From the NCBI RefSeq assembly GCF_000004075.3, contig NC_026661.2, positions 14,970,307 to 15,034,306 of the forward strand: a DNA stretch of 64,000 nucleotides, in the 5' to 3' direction. This stretch comes from Cucumis sativus. Taxonomy: Eukaryota; Streptophyta; Magnoliopsida; Cucurbitales; Cucurbitaceae. The notes beneath the pieces are model-generated. The model searched no databases and was not told the origin of the DNA. It was given only the letters and a program-made list of their open reading frames with translations. The position numbers and the translations under genes were made by a program. Below are positions 23,319-35,071 of this stretch, one piece after another (the stretch's first letter is position 1; each line of letters begins with the position of its first letter).

Positions 23319-23656
23319 GGTATTTAGGGTAAGTTTGAGATTAGGAGGTAAAAGAAAAGGATGTTGACACGTGAAAACTATGAAAACTGACCATGTGCAA
23401 GATTCCACGAGTTAAGTGTACCCTAACATCTAATTATGTCTTTTTAAATTATCAGACTCTTTATTTCTTGAACAATAATATAATAATAATTCATATCACA
23501 ACGTGTTCATCCTTATTAATTATTTTCTTAGTACAATAAATAGGGAATAGAGAATTTGAACCTCCAACCACAAAAGATCAAAGTTGTGCTGATAATATTG
23601 AGCCTAGCTCACTTTGACGTTCGACTTTATTAATTATTAACTTGTGAGACTGTTCA
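23319..23656. other. Spacer downstream of SPH pseudogene c
   Basis: No gene seen. A short stretch before the pseudogene's ancestral stop codon. Confidence 0.4.
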
Positions 23657-24059
23657 TCAATGTTGCCACAAATATAGCAATTAGTACACATATTCCTTAA
23701 CATTAAAATTAGATATTCCTCAAGGATCTGCTTTCCATCTGCAATGTCCATCTCCACATGATTGTAATTTAACCTCTTCGTTATTGAAGAAAGCTTTATA
23801 TGTAACGTATCCTTCAGTCCACCAAACATGACAAAAGAACAACGTTGACCCAAAAAAGTTTGTTAAAAAATTCCATTGGTACTCGCCTTCGACTGGGATG
23901 AAGTGTTTGCCGAGATCATTGTCTTTTGACTGACAATGAACCCCAATCATTGTGTTGTTGAAGCCTATCAAACAACGATATTCTACCCATGCACTTGTGA
24001 AAGTTGAGTGTTAAAACAAATGCTACAAGAAAGAGAATGCAGCTCTTGTGGATGGCCAT
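23657..24059 (-). pseudogene. S-protein homologue pseudogene, locus c (tandem copy of locus b)
   Basis: From the leader start MAIHKSCILF (ATG at 24059) to the ancestral end LWQH plus TGA (23657-23659) it parallels locus b. The leader and the core lie in different frames: the core (IGFNNTMIGVHCQSKDNDLG ... FLTNFFGSTLFFCHVWW) continues in another frame, so one or more indels fall between about 23975 and 24020. After GHCRWKADP a TGA stands where locus b has Gln, and a further stop (TAA) precedes the final LYLWQH. All four cysteine positions of the core can still be traced. The gene is therefore not translatable as an SPH; decay is moderate and the similarity to locus b is still obvious. Confidence 0.85.
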
Positions 24060-24986
24060 GTCTTTTCTTGTTGTCAAGTTAGTCTGAGTATGTTTCATTG
24101 GCTCCACACACACATCTTATACATTGCTCATGTTTGTCTCTTGAAGGACAAATAATTAATTGACAAACAAACATTTTCTTTTATTTAATATTTTTGATAT
24201 AAAACAACTAAATTAAAGCAATTTCCAATGAAGGTAAATAAACAAACTAATTTCTTGTTTGTCCAAGTGACTTTCCCATTCAAGTTTCCAAAACAATGAT
24301 CGTAATATGATTTAGTTTGAAATTTTTTCATCATATTGAAATGGATAAATGTTATCCACAACAGTATATCTGTGCATACAATTATGTTATTATCATCCGT
24401 CTTGATTATTGTTGTCTATTTGGCCTTCTGATGACATATTACTAAGCGAGAGTTGTCCATATCTCCCAACGGTTGTCCCGTCCATTGGGATTGAGTTACT
24501 TGCACCAAACAATTTCTACAACAAATATCTCAAAGATCGAATAGCCTTCGGAAGATTGTGGAACTCCCTTAGATGCAACAACCTACATTGAGAACAATAT
24601 TAATGAATGGAATCAATGATTTCATACTAATAATGAAATTCATAAACAATGTTAATTTGCATAGTATTATTTGTTATGGAAATTATAGAAAATATTGCAA
24701 ATTAAAATGGTCTACAAAATGCTTTTTGTTTAGAATACATGGAAAAAATGCAATCTCCAAAAAAAACAAGTCCAAACGACCTCTTCAAACAACAGTTTAA
24801 TTACCTATAATCACGTTAAATAATAATATCTCATTACAACATTCAAACATCGTATATGGTTCAACCAAATGAACAACAGCTTCATCAAGCTAGCCTTAAA
24901 AAAAACTAAGAACACTGAGCTCAATCCACCCCTCACAAAGTCAGCTAAAGTTTAAAGCAAAAACACAATGTTCAACTCATCCCTCA
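24060..24986. other. Upstream of SPH pseudogene c; spacer
   Basis: AT-rich. Frames at 24409-24800 have no domain. No gene recognised. Confidence 0.4.
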
Positions 24987-25052
24987 CAATATTTGAAAAC
25001 ACCACTCCACTACAAGATTACAATATTTGAAAACACCACTCCACTACAAGAT
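24987..25052. repeat. Short tandem duplication ending in CACTACAAGAT
   Basis: Two identical 32-base units (24987-25018 and 25021-25052, period 34) each ending CCACTCCACTACAAGAT. The ending resembles a CACTA terminus and marks the left side of the CACTA-like stretch that follows. Confidence 0.7.
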
Positions 25053-25560
25053 GTAAGGATTCTCTCGACGCTCACATGCATCAACAAATTCACCAAAACA
25101 CGTTAGGAATAACTATCTGGATGTCAAAACCAACGTAGACAAGAAAACGTTGGCATTACGACGTCGAGATTAGCAAAATTGACACGTGAAAACGACGACA
25201 TTGGCAAAAGCGTTTGCCTGAAGGGGGCTTCGCCGACTCGCTTGAGACATTGGGAAAAGCCTCGTCCGACGTCTGGTCAAAGCGTAAGCAATATATGTCC
25301 ATGCCAACGTGCTTTGTGCATTGGAAAAACGTTTTTTTGTAAATTTTTTCAATATATTATATTGAATTTTTATCAATATTGGGATCAAATTCAATTTAAA
25401 TTAATCAAATCCTAAAAACAATTAACTTAAAATTAATTATTAAAATATCAAAAAGAAATTATATTAAAATTAATTCAAATATTAAAAATAGTACACGTTT
25501 ATATGTTCATAAGTAGAATAATAAAAAATAAAAACTAAAAACTGAAAACGGAAAAACATT
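25053..25560. repeat. CACTA-like subterminal/internal fragment (same family as 17.2 kb)
   Basis: Begins just after CACTACAAGAT. It is dense in CGTTGG/ACGACGTCGAG/CGACGT motifs to about 25335, then an AT-rich part resembling 17600-17830 in the same order. No transposase frame. Probably a deletion derivative. Confidence 0.4.
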
Positions 25561-26680
25561 GTCTAGTGTAATCATAGGGACATGATCAAAATGTGCAGAA
25601 AGAAAACTTGAACAATATTATTACGAGTTGCGTCAAAAGAAATATGGGGTTGCTTTTCAAACAAAAACAACCTTTACTCTAATGGTTCCAGAAATTTTAT
25701 TGAAAAAAGAGGAGCAGAAAATGACAAGACTGAGAATCAAACAGGTAAGCCATAGAAAGTTTCGCACTTGGGTATAATTGATGTAACGTGAAAAGTACAT
25801 GGATGGATGGATTAAGTGGTGTATAAATATACATTGTATTAAAGAATAAAGGTCTTCGGCCACTGTACAATATAAACATATACAATGCAATGAAATGCAA
25901 AAATGGAAAGAAAAGAAAAGATAATACAAGGTAGGGGGAACGAGATCTTCTTCACTCATACTATGAGTTTTCACTCTATAGTTTGACAGAGAAAATGAAG
26001 ATGAACTTTACAGATGGTGGTAAGGCAAGTCCTTGCCATCAACTCTCTAGGAATGGCCGGTCAATGTAGACGTTTGGCATTTATGACCCATATAGGTCTG
26101 CTTTATTCAGTGGTTATGCTGCTTCTTATATAGACATCTTTCAGCAAGAAATTTATCATTCTGACCAGGTCAGAGTCGAAAGTTATCCTTTTTGTAAAAT
26201 CACACCACTCCAACTACCACTTTTGTTCTCTAGCAATCTTCTTCATGCATGGTGATTTGGTCTTCTCACCTTGTCTCTCCACAAGCTCCTCTGCGATTTG
26301 CTAACTTATTCTTTTGTTAATAATCATGCGTTTAGACACTAAAAATGGAATAAAGCACGCATGGGAGCTTATGTAAAATGTATTTCTAAATAATTGTGTA
26401 TTTACCATGCATTTTGGTCCCATTATTCTACCTAAAAGGCCACAATAGCTTATATTTTTACAAGTTATTAGTAGTTAATCCAAATTTGGTGATTGACAGA
26501 TCCAGAGTCATCAATGATAGTAAGTTTCTTCACTGTACTTTGTAATTCTCTATATTTTTTAAGCATATTTAGGCATAAGAAAATTAGTTTATGTAATTGC
26601 TTCGCCAATGCACTGATATTTTTAGTTTCCAATTAAATTGAGTTTAAGGTTTCTGTGAAAAAATTTGTTGCGTAAGACTC
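25561..26680. other. Intergenic region
   Basis: No gene recognised. Minus frames at 25657-25974 are hydrophobic without a domain or start context. Confidence 0.4.
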
Positions 26681-27180
26681 TAATTCCTTCAATGACACAT
26701 AGATTATCAATCAAAATAGGTCCGAGTTCTGCCCGAGATCTCAAATAAATCCTGTTTCGTCTCCACTCTTAGTCAAACACAACCTGGGATGGCTCGAGTG
26801 CTCTTTAGCTTTCACTTTGTGCTTTCAATCTCGGTCAGACATGTCCCATAGATTGCCCGAGAATCTTAATTATTTCATTTTTGGCTTTCGATCTTGGTTG
26901 AACACGACTTTGAGAGAGCCTGAGATCCAACTTCTTAAGCTCTCTCGACCGAACAAGCACCAAGATGGACCCTAGATTAAACTTTTGTTGTTAGGCTTGC
27001 CCAAGATTCCACATGATTGCCCGAGATCCTTACATAAAAAGCATTCTATCTTTCCTCTAGGCTTTGCAAGACCAATTTGGGCCTAGAATCAACCTTCTAT
27101 CTCAAATCTTGACCGAGATCATCTCACAAGACTTCCTCGGGATTTCCTGTAGAAGGCAGTTACTTTGGCCACCTACCCAA
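26681..27180. repeat. Degenerate CCCGAGATC-containing repeat block
   Basis: Phrases such as GCCCGAGATC(T/C), TCGGTC/TTGGTTGAACACGA and CTTTCGATCTTGG/CTTTCAATCTCGG recur every 60-120 bases. This gives a degenerate tandem-like structure with no coding frame, probably inside an old transposable element. Confidence 0.45.
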
Positions 27181-28699
27181 CCCTTGGTTGCTTACCGATG
27201 TCTAAAACGCCTAATAACCTCTTAATACCTAATACACAAGTCCTTGACACTTAGCCAAAATTTTCTCTTTTTTCAATTACCATGACATACTTTTAATGAC
27301 AATTTTGAATTTCTGTTTAACTTCAATCAACACTTATCCTTCCAAGCTTTTCAAAAGACTTAAGTTTTTCTAACATTCAAGGTTTACAGGTACAAAACCT
27401 GGTAGCCTAAATCAACAGACACTATAGTCCAAAAGCATCAAGCATAAACATATGGGATGAAACACCAAACATAACAACCCATAAAACATGCAATCCATAA
27501 AACATTGATAATCACCACAATACATGAGCCATTAACTACAACATCTCATTATGTAATGTTAGCTATCAATGCATATTCACAAAATACATGCAAACTCTTA
27601 AATTTATTTTGAAGGTTCAGTAGTAGTATCTCTTACTTGAGAGAGTAGCTAACAAATATTTCTTAAGAGTTGTGGTTGAAACCAATTCAACCTTGATGGG
27701 AAGGATTAATTCTCCAACAATTTAGATAATTAGACCTAGGAAAACTCCAAGTTAAATAAAAAATAAATTTATTTTCAAGCGAAGAAAAATTATCAAGGTA
27801 TAATCAAAAGCAAAACCATCCAAAACTTATCAGCGCAAATGATTGAAAAAAGGGGTAAAATAAAGAACCCCTGTCAGCTTGCACAGTTGGGAGAGAGGAG
27901 AATTGGCTCAGGTCATAAGCTTGGATGGAAGCTAGTACAGCTCGGAGAGGGACACATGACTAAGACTTGGCCTAAGCGATGCAGGCAGAGAAGTGCTTGG
28001 CTTGCGAATGCACAAAGGGGAAGCTTGGTGACTGAGACTGGTTAAGGGGATGGAAGACGTAGGGAACAAATCGGAATGGTCTTTGACGTTCGATGGTTGT
28101 CGACGAATTTTTCTGAGGAGAAGCAACAATTGACAATGGGTCAGGCTTCGTAGAGAAGGTCAACCGAAAAGGGTAACTTGCGGCAGCTAGGACAAACAAT
28201 GGAAGAAGATGATGGTTCTTTTACTTAACACACAGTTTAAGGCTACCTTTATAAATAGTTATAATTATATTATTATTACTATTTCCCTTTTCTTTTATTA
28301 TTTTTCCCTAAATAAATAAAACTCTCTCTCTCTTCATTTAATTCTTTCATCCAATGAAGTTTTCTCTTCCCAAAATAATTAATTTTTTCAAATAATTATA
28401 TTTGAACAAATATAATTGGAAAACTACATGAAATGACAAAATAAATTAGAAAAAATAGTCAGGACATTTCTTTTTTGCTTATTGCAAATATGACAAATAT
28501 AACAAGTAATTAAATAAATTAAACGACTATCAGAGAGCTATTAGAGGATTATCCGCTTTTAAATTTGCTACTTTTGCAATTTAGAAAATGTAGTAACATA
28601 AACCTTATTATTATAAATATTTTTGCTATTTTTGCAGACACCCCAATATAATTTTTTTTTTCATATTAATTATATATATAAGGGATTTTCTTTTTTAAA
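27181..28699. other. Intergenic, transposon-like
   Basis: Includes a less AT-rich part (27830-28200) with small overlapping frames on both strands and no recognisable domain. The last bases (28500-28660) hold a copy of the TCTATC/GATAG-type and TTTGCTATTTTTGCAG phrases common in the window. Confidence 0.35.
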
Positions 28700-29480
28700 A
28701 AAAAAAAACAAAGTGCGAAATATTGATACTAGGTAAAACAATTTTGAAAAAGGAAAAAACCCACAAACCTACAATATGAAATAACAAAAATACCTCATGA
28801 TTAATCGGTCACACACTCGTGAACATTTTTTCTCTACCCAATGTAAACGATCTTGTACCCTTGTACCTAGTATAAACGATCTTGTACTCTTGTACCTAGT
28901 CTTCTAAACGATTTTGTACCCAATGTAAATGATCTTGTACCCAGTCTAACGATCATGCTACACGATTATGTACTCTTGTACCCAGTCTAAACGATCTTAT
29001 ACCCTTGTATTCAATCTAAAACGATCTTATTCTCAGTCTAAACAATATTGGTATAGAATCTAAATGTTCTATATTAGTGATAGTGGTCTATCTCTGTCTA
29101 TTTGGAATAGACAACTAATTGTTCAGATATTTGCACACCATCATTTAGATTTCGTACCAATATCGTTTAGATCTTGTACTAAGAAGAAGAAAAAGAAGAC
29201 GAGGAATGAAGAAGAAGGAAGAAATTATGGAAAAAGTTAAGAAATCTTAAACAAGAAGAAAAAAAATTTGAAGAAAAAAAAGTAATAATATGAAGAAATT
29301 AATAATACAAAAAGTAGAAGAATAAATCACAAAAAAGAAGCAAAAAATGCGAGATGAAGAATGGTCCCGCAATATTCAAAACCAACAAAAGTAAAATCTA
29401 GAATTTATGGAAAAACAATGATAGCTTCGTGGGCTTTCATTTTTTGGTCATAAATATTCTTGGCTTTCGTTACATTTATA
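28700..29480. repeat. AACGATC-rich dispersed repeat, copy 2
   Basis: Same order of parts as 6200-7060: AACAATTTTGAAAAAGG, CCCACAAACCTACAATATG, a TAATCGGTCACACACTCG phrase, then at least eight copies of AACGATCTTGTACCC-like motifs (28850-29030), an A/G-rich GAAGAAG block, and a closing ATAAATATTCTTGG phrase. Confidence 0.6.
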
Positions 29481-30145
29481 TATCTACATATACATATAAT
29501 TATCAATATCTCAATAGATGTTTATAAATGATATTTGATAGACTAATTAAAGTCACTCACTATCGATTATTAATAGATTTTAAAAGTTTGCTATATTTGT
29601 AAATATTTTCGACAGTTTTACAATTTGAAATAATTATTTCAATATATTTCTTTAATTTTTCTAGTTTTCATGAAACAAGTGCTTTCAATGCCTCATTTTC
29701 ATATCCTTCTTCTCATATTTAACATACATTCTCTAAACCTCCGTCAAAATATCCTTCTTATAGTTTACCTACTACTTTTCATTTTAAAATTATATTACAA
29801 TTTGAAATTTTGATTTTAGTACAAATTGGGTAGGGGATTTGAATTGAGACCTTCCATCCTTAAGTTCGTATTGATGTTAGTTCATAGTTGAGCTAAGGTT
29901 TCGTCATTAAAATTTTGTTATTCAGATAAGGAATTTCACTCTTTTGCTTTCATTTTAAATTTTGGAGAACAAAATACTAAAACTTGTTATCGAATAGAAA
30001 TTTTCATAAAAAGAAAATAATAGTTCACCCAATATATAAGTAATACCTAAACATAATTTCATTTTCTTTATTAATTTAAACTCCAAGTGTATGTGTATTT
30101 CTCATTTGTTGGACATCAATGGATTAATAAAGGTCGTTCAACTTG
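29481..30145. other. Spacer and 3' region of SPH locus d
   Basis: Contains a GATAGACT/TCACTATCGATT repeat fragment near 29500-29640 and, on the minus strand, the poly(A) signal AATAAA of locus d (30067-30072). Confidence 0.5.
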
Positions 30146-30586
30146 TCAAGGCATCCATTTGTGAACATATTCATCAACGTTAGTAGGATTGTTTCTCAAG
30201 TAAATTCCATCATCTTTAGCGGTCCAAATACAGTTTCCTTGAGGCCCACACCTATCTCGTAGCCAAAAGTTTCTGGACTCGGGCCAAAAGCTTTCAAAAG
30301 AGACATACGCATCTTGTTTTTCCAATTTGCACCAAAACAATGTTGTTCCGAAAATATTTACCTTAAAGTTCCATTGGAAATCATCTCCACGATTAATCAA
30401 ATGTTGATATCCTAAATCATTATCTTTGGACTGGCAATGCACACCCAAGTCATAGTTGCTTAACCCGTTTACCACGTGAACGTAATACCTCGCAGGATTT
30501 ACGGGAACAAACGGCGTCCTTGGAATTCGATCAGCCCCTACCAAAGCTAGTGTGGCGAACCAAAACACAACCACATTCCTTATCAT
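30146..30586 (-). CDS. S-protein homologue, locus d (core clade)
   Basis: A 146-residue, single-exon, secreted SPH. Leader MIRNVVVFWFATLALVGA, probably cut near residue 18. Core: RYYVHVVNGLSN, VHCQSKDNDLGYQHL, FQWNFKVNIFGTTLFWCKLEK, AYVSFESFWPE, WLRDRCGPQGNCIWTAKDDGIYLRNNP, ending VHKWMP. The cysteines are C51, C86, C113 and C119. It belongs to the five-gene core clade with 37.7, 42.4, 44.5 and 52.0 kb. Upstream it shares the clade's promoter block (30689-30729, minus strand) and downstream the AATAAAGAAA 3' UTR phrase. Small secreted signalling protein by family; its partner is unknown. Confidence 0.93.
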   Translation of the reverse strand: MIRNVVVFWFATLALVGADRIPRTPFVPVNPARYYVHVVNGLSNYDLGVHCQSKDNDLGYQHLINRGDDFQWNFKVNIFGTTLFWCKLEKQDAYVSFESFWPESRNFWLRDRCGPQGNCIWTAKDDGIYLRNNPTNVDEYVHKWMP

Positions 30587-30760
30587 TGTTTCTTTTGAAC
30601 CAAACTTCTGTTTATCTATTTGTTGTTACAACTGATGCTTTGAACATCTATATATGTGGGAAGATATATAATACCTGTATAGCACACGCAATAAATTGAA
30701 GAAATGTAATAATGGTATGGTTTTAATTACAGAAAATTAATTATGTATCTAAATTTGGTC
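30587..30760 (-). promoter_or_regulatory. Promoter block of SPH locus d
   Basis: Minus strand: a TTAAAACCATACCATTATTA phrase, then ATTTCTTCAAT, a TATATA-containing stretch and a CATC-rich leader. The order matches the upstream regions of the SPH genes at 37666, 42438, 44928 and 52414. Confidence 0.6.
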
Positions 30761-31485
30761 TTGAGCATATACTATAATTTTCTATCTCAATTAAGAAAGG
30801 ATAACAAATCAGTAATTAGGTTGATATTAACAACTTTCAAGAATGAGATTCATTTTGCATAGGGAATATTCAACACTGCAAAATCTATTTATAACTAGAT
30901 GTCTTGCAACTTTTAGTTACTTGCACTTATTTTGAAAAAAAAAACACCAAGTAATGATATTTTTTAAAACGAACCGTCAAGAAACATTTTTTAGAAACGA
31001 GTAGAATCACAAAAGTTTTCAGTCTTCACAATAACCAAACTTGCCATTTTTGTTATAAAAAAGAACTCCCACACTTCTACCTTATGAAATTGAGAAAAAT
31101 AATAGATAAATATTTAAGATAATTAAGAAATAAAACTTGAAACAGTGAAAAAATTTCAACTCGGAAAAAAACCATACACAATAAAAAAAATCATATACAT
31201 GAAAATTTGTTGCAGTCACGCATAATATTATTTTTTCTCCAACTTCAATTACAAGAGCACTCTCTGGTAGCTTTTGGCTATTAACACATTCTTTAAAGAA
31301 TGTTTCCACTCTTTTCAACTAGTGAAAATACAAAGAATTTAGTTAGAGTTAGCACACGAAGCTTAATGTGTTTGTAATTGGGACAATTAAAAACCAAAGA
31401 CGGCATATAACTCATTTTATAGCCAATAATTTATGTGAACCTTTTTAAAAGCTGGATAAACTTCATAATTTTTCAAAACTCTTTA
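30761..31485. other. AT-rich spacer
   Basis: No gene. A 78-codon minus frame at 31082-31318 has no domain. Confidence 0.4.
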
Positions 31486-32916
31486 TGTGAGACCCATTTT
31501 TAATTTGAGCAAGGAAGTAAAATTTGGCTAAGTATTAAGAAGTTGGTGTTTGAATAAATCCACAGAAGTGATTAAGCGATAAAATCATTTACAGTTAAGT
31601 ATACATTTTTGCGATTAAGTGGGTAGTTCGCGAAAGAAGTTGTGCGATAAGAAGAGAAAAGGTCTTCGCGTAAGTTAAGAAGTGAAAGTTTTGACAGCGT
31701 TACACTAGGTGTTTTGGGTGGTCTTCGCGAGAAGAACCAAGTGTTTCGTGGATAAAAAGTTTGCGAGAAAGCCTTGGAGTTTAAGATAAGGGTTCTATGC
31801 GAGTCAAAGTTCGTTAGTTCGCGTGGAAGGTTTCTTATAGTAAAAATATATGCATGCGATAAGGTTATTTGAAAGAAATGTTAAGTGGTTGATGTTATTC
31901 GCGGTTTGGGTTAGGCGGGAAGGAAAGTCTGGCGAAGAAAATGTGAAATCTGATTTGACAGAGGTTAATGTGTAAGATGAAGGATTTAAGCATGGATAGG
32001 TCGAATATTAAATTTACACATGAAAAGTTTTAAGCAAAAGCTGGTGACCTGAGATAAGTTTATGCATGACTAAGTTAGTTTAAAGACTCTATACATAAGA
32101 GAATTTGGATAACTAAAAAGTAGATTATGAGAGTTTTGTTGAAATATTGAAGATGCTTGCGAAAATAAGAAGAAAGACTTTTTTAGTAAAGTTTGGTGAG
32201 TGTTTATCTCTCAAATGAATTTATGTTAAAACCTTTATTTTAATTTCTCTTTATTAATTTGAAAGAAGAATTCAAATAAGAATGTTTCAAAGAGATTTCT
32301 ATGAAAAGTTATATTTTCAAGCATGATTTATAATTTTAAAGGTCAATTCGATGATTATGATTTCAATACTATAAAATGGTTTTCAAATCATTAGTTGTTT
32401 CTTTTAGATGATGCAAACTTTTATGTGCACATAAAGAGTTAAGGCCACCATGGGGCGTACTGACTATATGGTGATAAGAAGTTGGCTTATGCGTTATAAG
32501 GAGTATATCCAGCTTGGCGGTCTGAGCAACAAAGACGAACTGTATGTTCTCGAATGTTGTTGATATAGTAGTCTCCACAAACTCTCTGTTGTTTTTTTTA
32601 TATTGAGGATAACAAGGAAGACTTCTTGGTGTTCTACAGGAAGTTCAAGAATTCTTGAGAGGTTCTACAAAGGTTAGCTTTATTTTATTCTTTTCTCCGT
32701 AAAAGCATGTTTAAATGTTTGTCTCTGAATTTTATGTGTTCCAAATTGAATTTCTTTTGCACAAAGTTCACATGCTTCCGCTATGGAAATTTCATTCCTA
32801 GTTTAAAACGTGTTGAAAATAATATTTGTGATAAGAAATTTTCAAGGTTGTAAGTAACTCACATCCTATTTTCACTACTTTGGTGCTTTGGTCTCAGTAC
32901 AGTTTGGGATGTAACA
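31486..32916 (+). mobile_element. Gypsy-type LTR, left copy
   Basis: Starts TGTGAGACCC and ends GGATGTAACA (TG...CA). Directly repeated at 33775-34905: shared phrases include GCTAAGTATTAAGAAGTTG, GATTAAGCGATAAAATC, GTCTTCGCGAGAAGAACC and ATGTGCACATAAA. Three bases after its end lies TGGTATCAAAGC (32920-32931), close to the initiator-Met tRNA primer binding site of plant LTR elements. Confidence 0.75.
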
Positions 32917-33774
32917 ATTTGGTATCAAAGCGATATGTTCTTTGGGAAAGCATAAGTAAATTCGAGTTGAGTGAGCTAAAAGTTGCGTATTTGTTGGAAG
33001 ATTTGGAACAACAATTAATTCAGAAGGTTATTATGTAAACCCTAGTGTTTTAGTGTCATAACCCGAGGGAAATTTTGGAATAAAAAGGTTGAAAGCGTTA
33101 GGATCCACTGAGTTTAGTGGAACAACAAAATCGAAAAGCTGAAAAAGGGCTACGAACATTGCGGAAGTGCTTCCGCGTTATGCAGTGTCCAGAAGAAAGA
33201 AGGATGAATCTAGCTACATTTTTATGGAAAAAAATAGGCTGAAGACAGGTAGATCTAGGAGGAAAGTAGGCAAGGAAGGATCAATAGGGAAGAATTTAAG
33301 GGAATATTTAATGGAAAATATTTTCCAGTGGTGTATATACTAGAAGAAAATAGAGATGACTTCCTCTATTTGGAATAAAAAAGACTCTCGATTGCTGAAT
33401 ATGAGAAAAAATTCACATAGTTGACGAAATACGCCTTAATATTAATCATAGATGAGGGAGAAAGATGCAGACATTTTGTAAACAGCTTAAGGGAGGAGAT
33501 AAAGATATCTATTGTGCTGATTTTGATAAGGAGTGACTATGCATAGTTGGTGGACACAACCTTGCAAGTGGAAAAGAGTTTGGGCTCAAAAAGATCAAGC
33601 TCTGACTTAGGCGAGAAATGAGAAGAAGGAAGTCGAAAGAACAAAAAAGTTGTAATTTAAATGTTATAAGGCTGTAATTTCGAAAGTTAAAGTAATAAAA
33701 AGTATATATATTTTTTTGCATTATTGTCTTGTTGTTTAAATTTGGAGGATGAAATTTCTAAAGAGGGGATGAAT
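32917..33774 (+). pseudogene. Gypsy internal region with gag remnant, mostly deleted
   Basis: Begins with the primer binding site. Plus-strand translation around 33370-33600 gives broken gag-like phrases: LSIAEYEKKFT, LTKYALI, ERCRHFVNSLREEIK, LQVEKSLGSKRS, with several stop codons. These match the capsid-type Retrotrans_gag domain of Ty3/Gypsy. A purine tract (AAAGAGGGG, about 33760-33768) just before the right LTR is the expected polypurine tract. Protease, RT and integrase are missing, leaving only about 860 bases between the LTRs. Confidence 0.75.
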
Positions 33775-35071
33775 TGTGCAATCCATTTTTATATTGATTA
33801 AGGATGTAAGATTTCGCTAAGTATTAAGAAGTTGACATTTGAATAAATCCACGAAAAGGATTAAGCGATAAAATCTTTTATGGTTAAATATACGTTTTTG
33901 TGATTAAGTGGTAGTTCGGAAAAGAAGTTGTTTGATAAGAGGAGAAAAAGTTTTTGTGTAAGTTAAGAAGTGAAAGTTTTGACAGTGTTAGGCTAGGCGT
34001 TTTGGGTGGTCTTCGCGAGAAGAACCAAGTGTTTCGTGCAAAAGAAGTCTTCGAGAAAGCTCGGAGTTTAAGTTCGCGATAAGAGTTCTATGCGAGTAAA
34101 AGTTGGTTAGTTCACGTGGAAGATTTCTTATAATAAAAATATATCCATGCGGTATGGTTATTCCCTAAAAATGTTAAGTGGTTTAAGTTATTCGCAGTTT
34201 GGATTCGACAGGAAGCAAGGTCTGGCAAAGAAAATGTCAAATCTGATTTGTTCGGGGTTAACGTGTAAGATTATGATTTAAGCATGACTAGGTTAAATAT
34301 TCAATTTACATGTGTAAAGTTTTAAGCAAGAGTCGGCGAATTGAGAAGAGTTTATGCATGACTAAGTGAGTTTAAGAACTCTATAAATAAGAGAATTTGG
34401 GTAACTGAGGAGTGGATGATGAGAGTTATGTTGAAATGTTGAAGTGTTGCTGATTTAGCCACAAGAGAAGATGCTTGCGAGAAGAAGAAGAATGAATGAA
34501 TTCTTTGGTAAAGTTTAGTTAGTGCCTTTCTCCAAATGAATTTATGTTAAAAACTTGAATATGATTTCTCTTTTCTGATTTGGAAGAAGAATTCAAATGA
34601 GAATGTTTCAAACAGATTTCTATGAAAAATTATATTTTCAAGCATGATTCATAATGTTAATAAAAGCTCAATTTGATCATTATGATTTCAATACTATAAA
34701 ATAGTTTTCAAAACATTAGTTGTTTCTTTGAGACGATGCTAACTTTTATGTGCACATAAAATTAAAAGTCAAGTCCACCGTGTGGTGTACGAGCTGCATG
34801 GTGATAAGAAGTTGACTTATGCGTTTAAAAAAAGCCTATAAAGCTTAGCGTCCTGAGCAACAATGACAAATCTGTATGTTCTCGGATGTTGTTGATACAG
34901 TTGTCTAAACGCGAGGTAATGAGACGAAGCGTAGACTTTCGTTGTTTTAGGAGTTTTACGAGTATCCATGTCATGTGCCAGTGATGTTGTTTCGGAGGCG
35001 AATGGCTTTGCCTAACATCATGCCATGTCTAATGCCAAGCAAGTAGGAGGTGCTCAAGACGGGGTGTGACA
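33775..35071 (+). mobile_element. Gypsy-type LTR, right copy (3' end divergent)
   Basis: Opens TGTGCAATCC after the polypurine tract. It parallels the left LTR up to about 34905, then follows unrelated sequence to a GTGTGACA at 35064-35071. Either the ends belong to different subfamilies or the element recombined. The five bases flanking the pair (CTTTA and GTAAT) do not match, which fits recombination or ageing. Confidence 0.65.
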
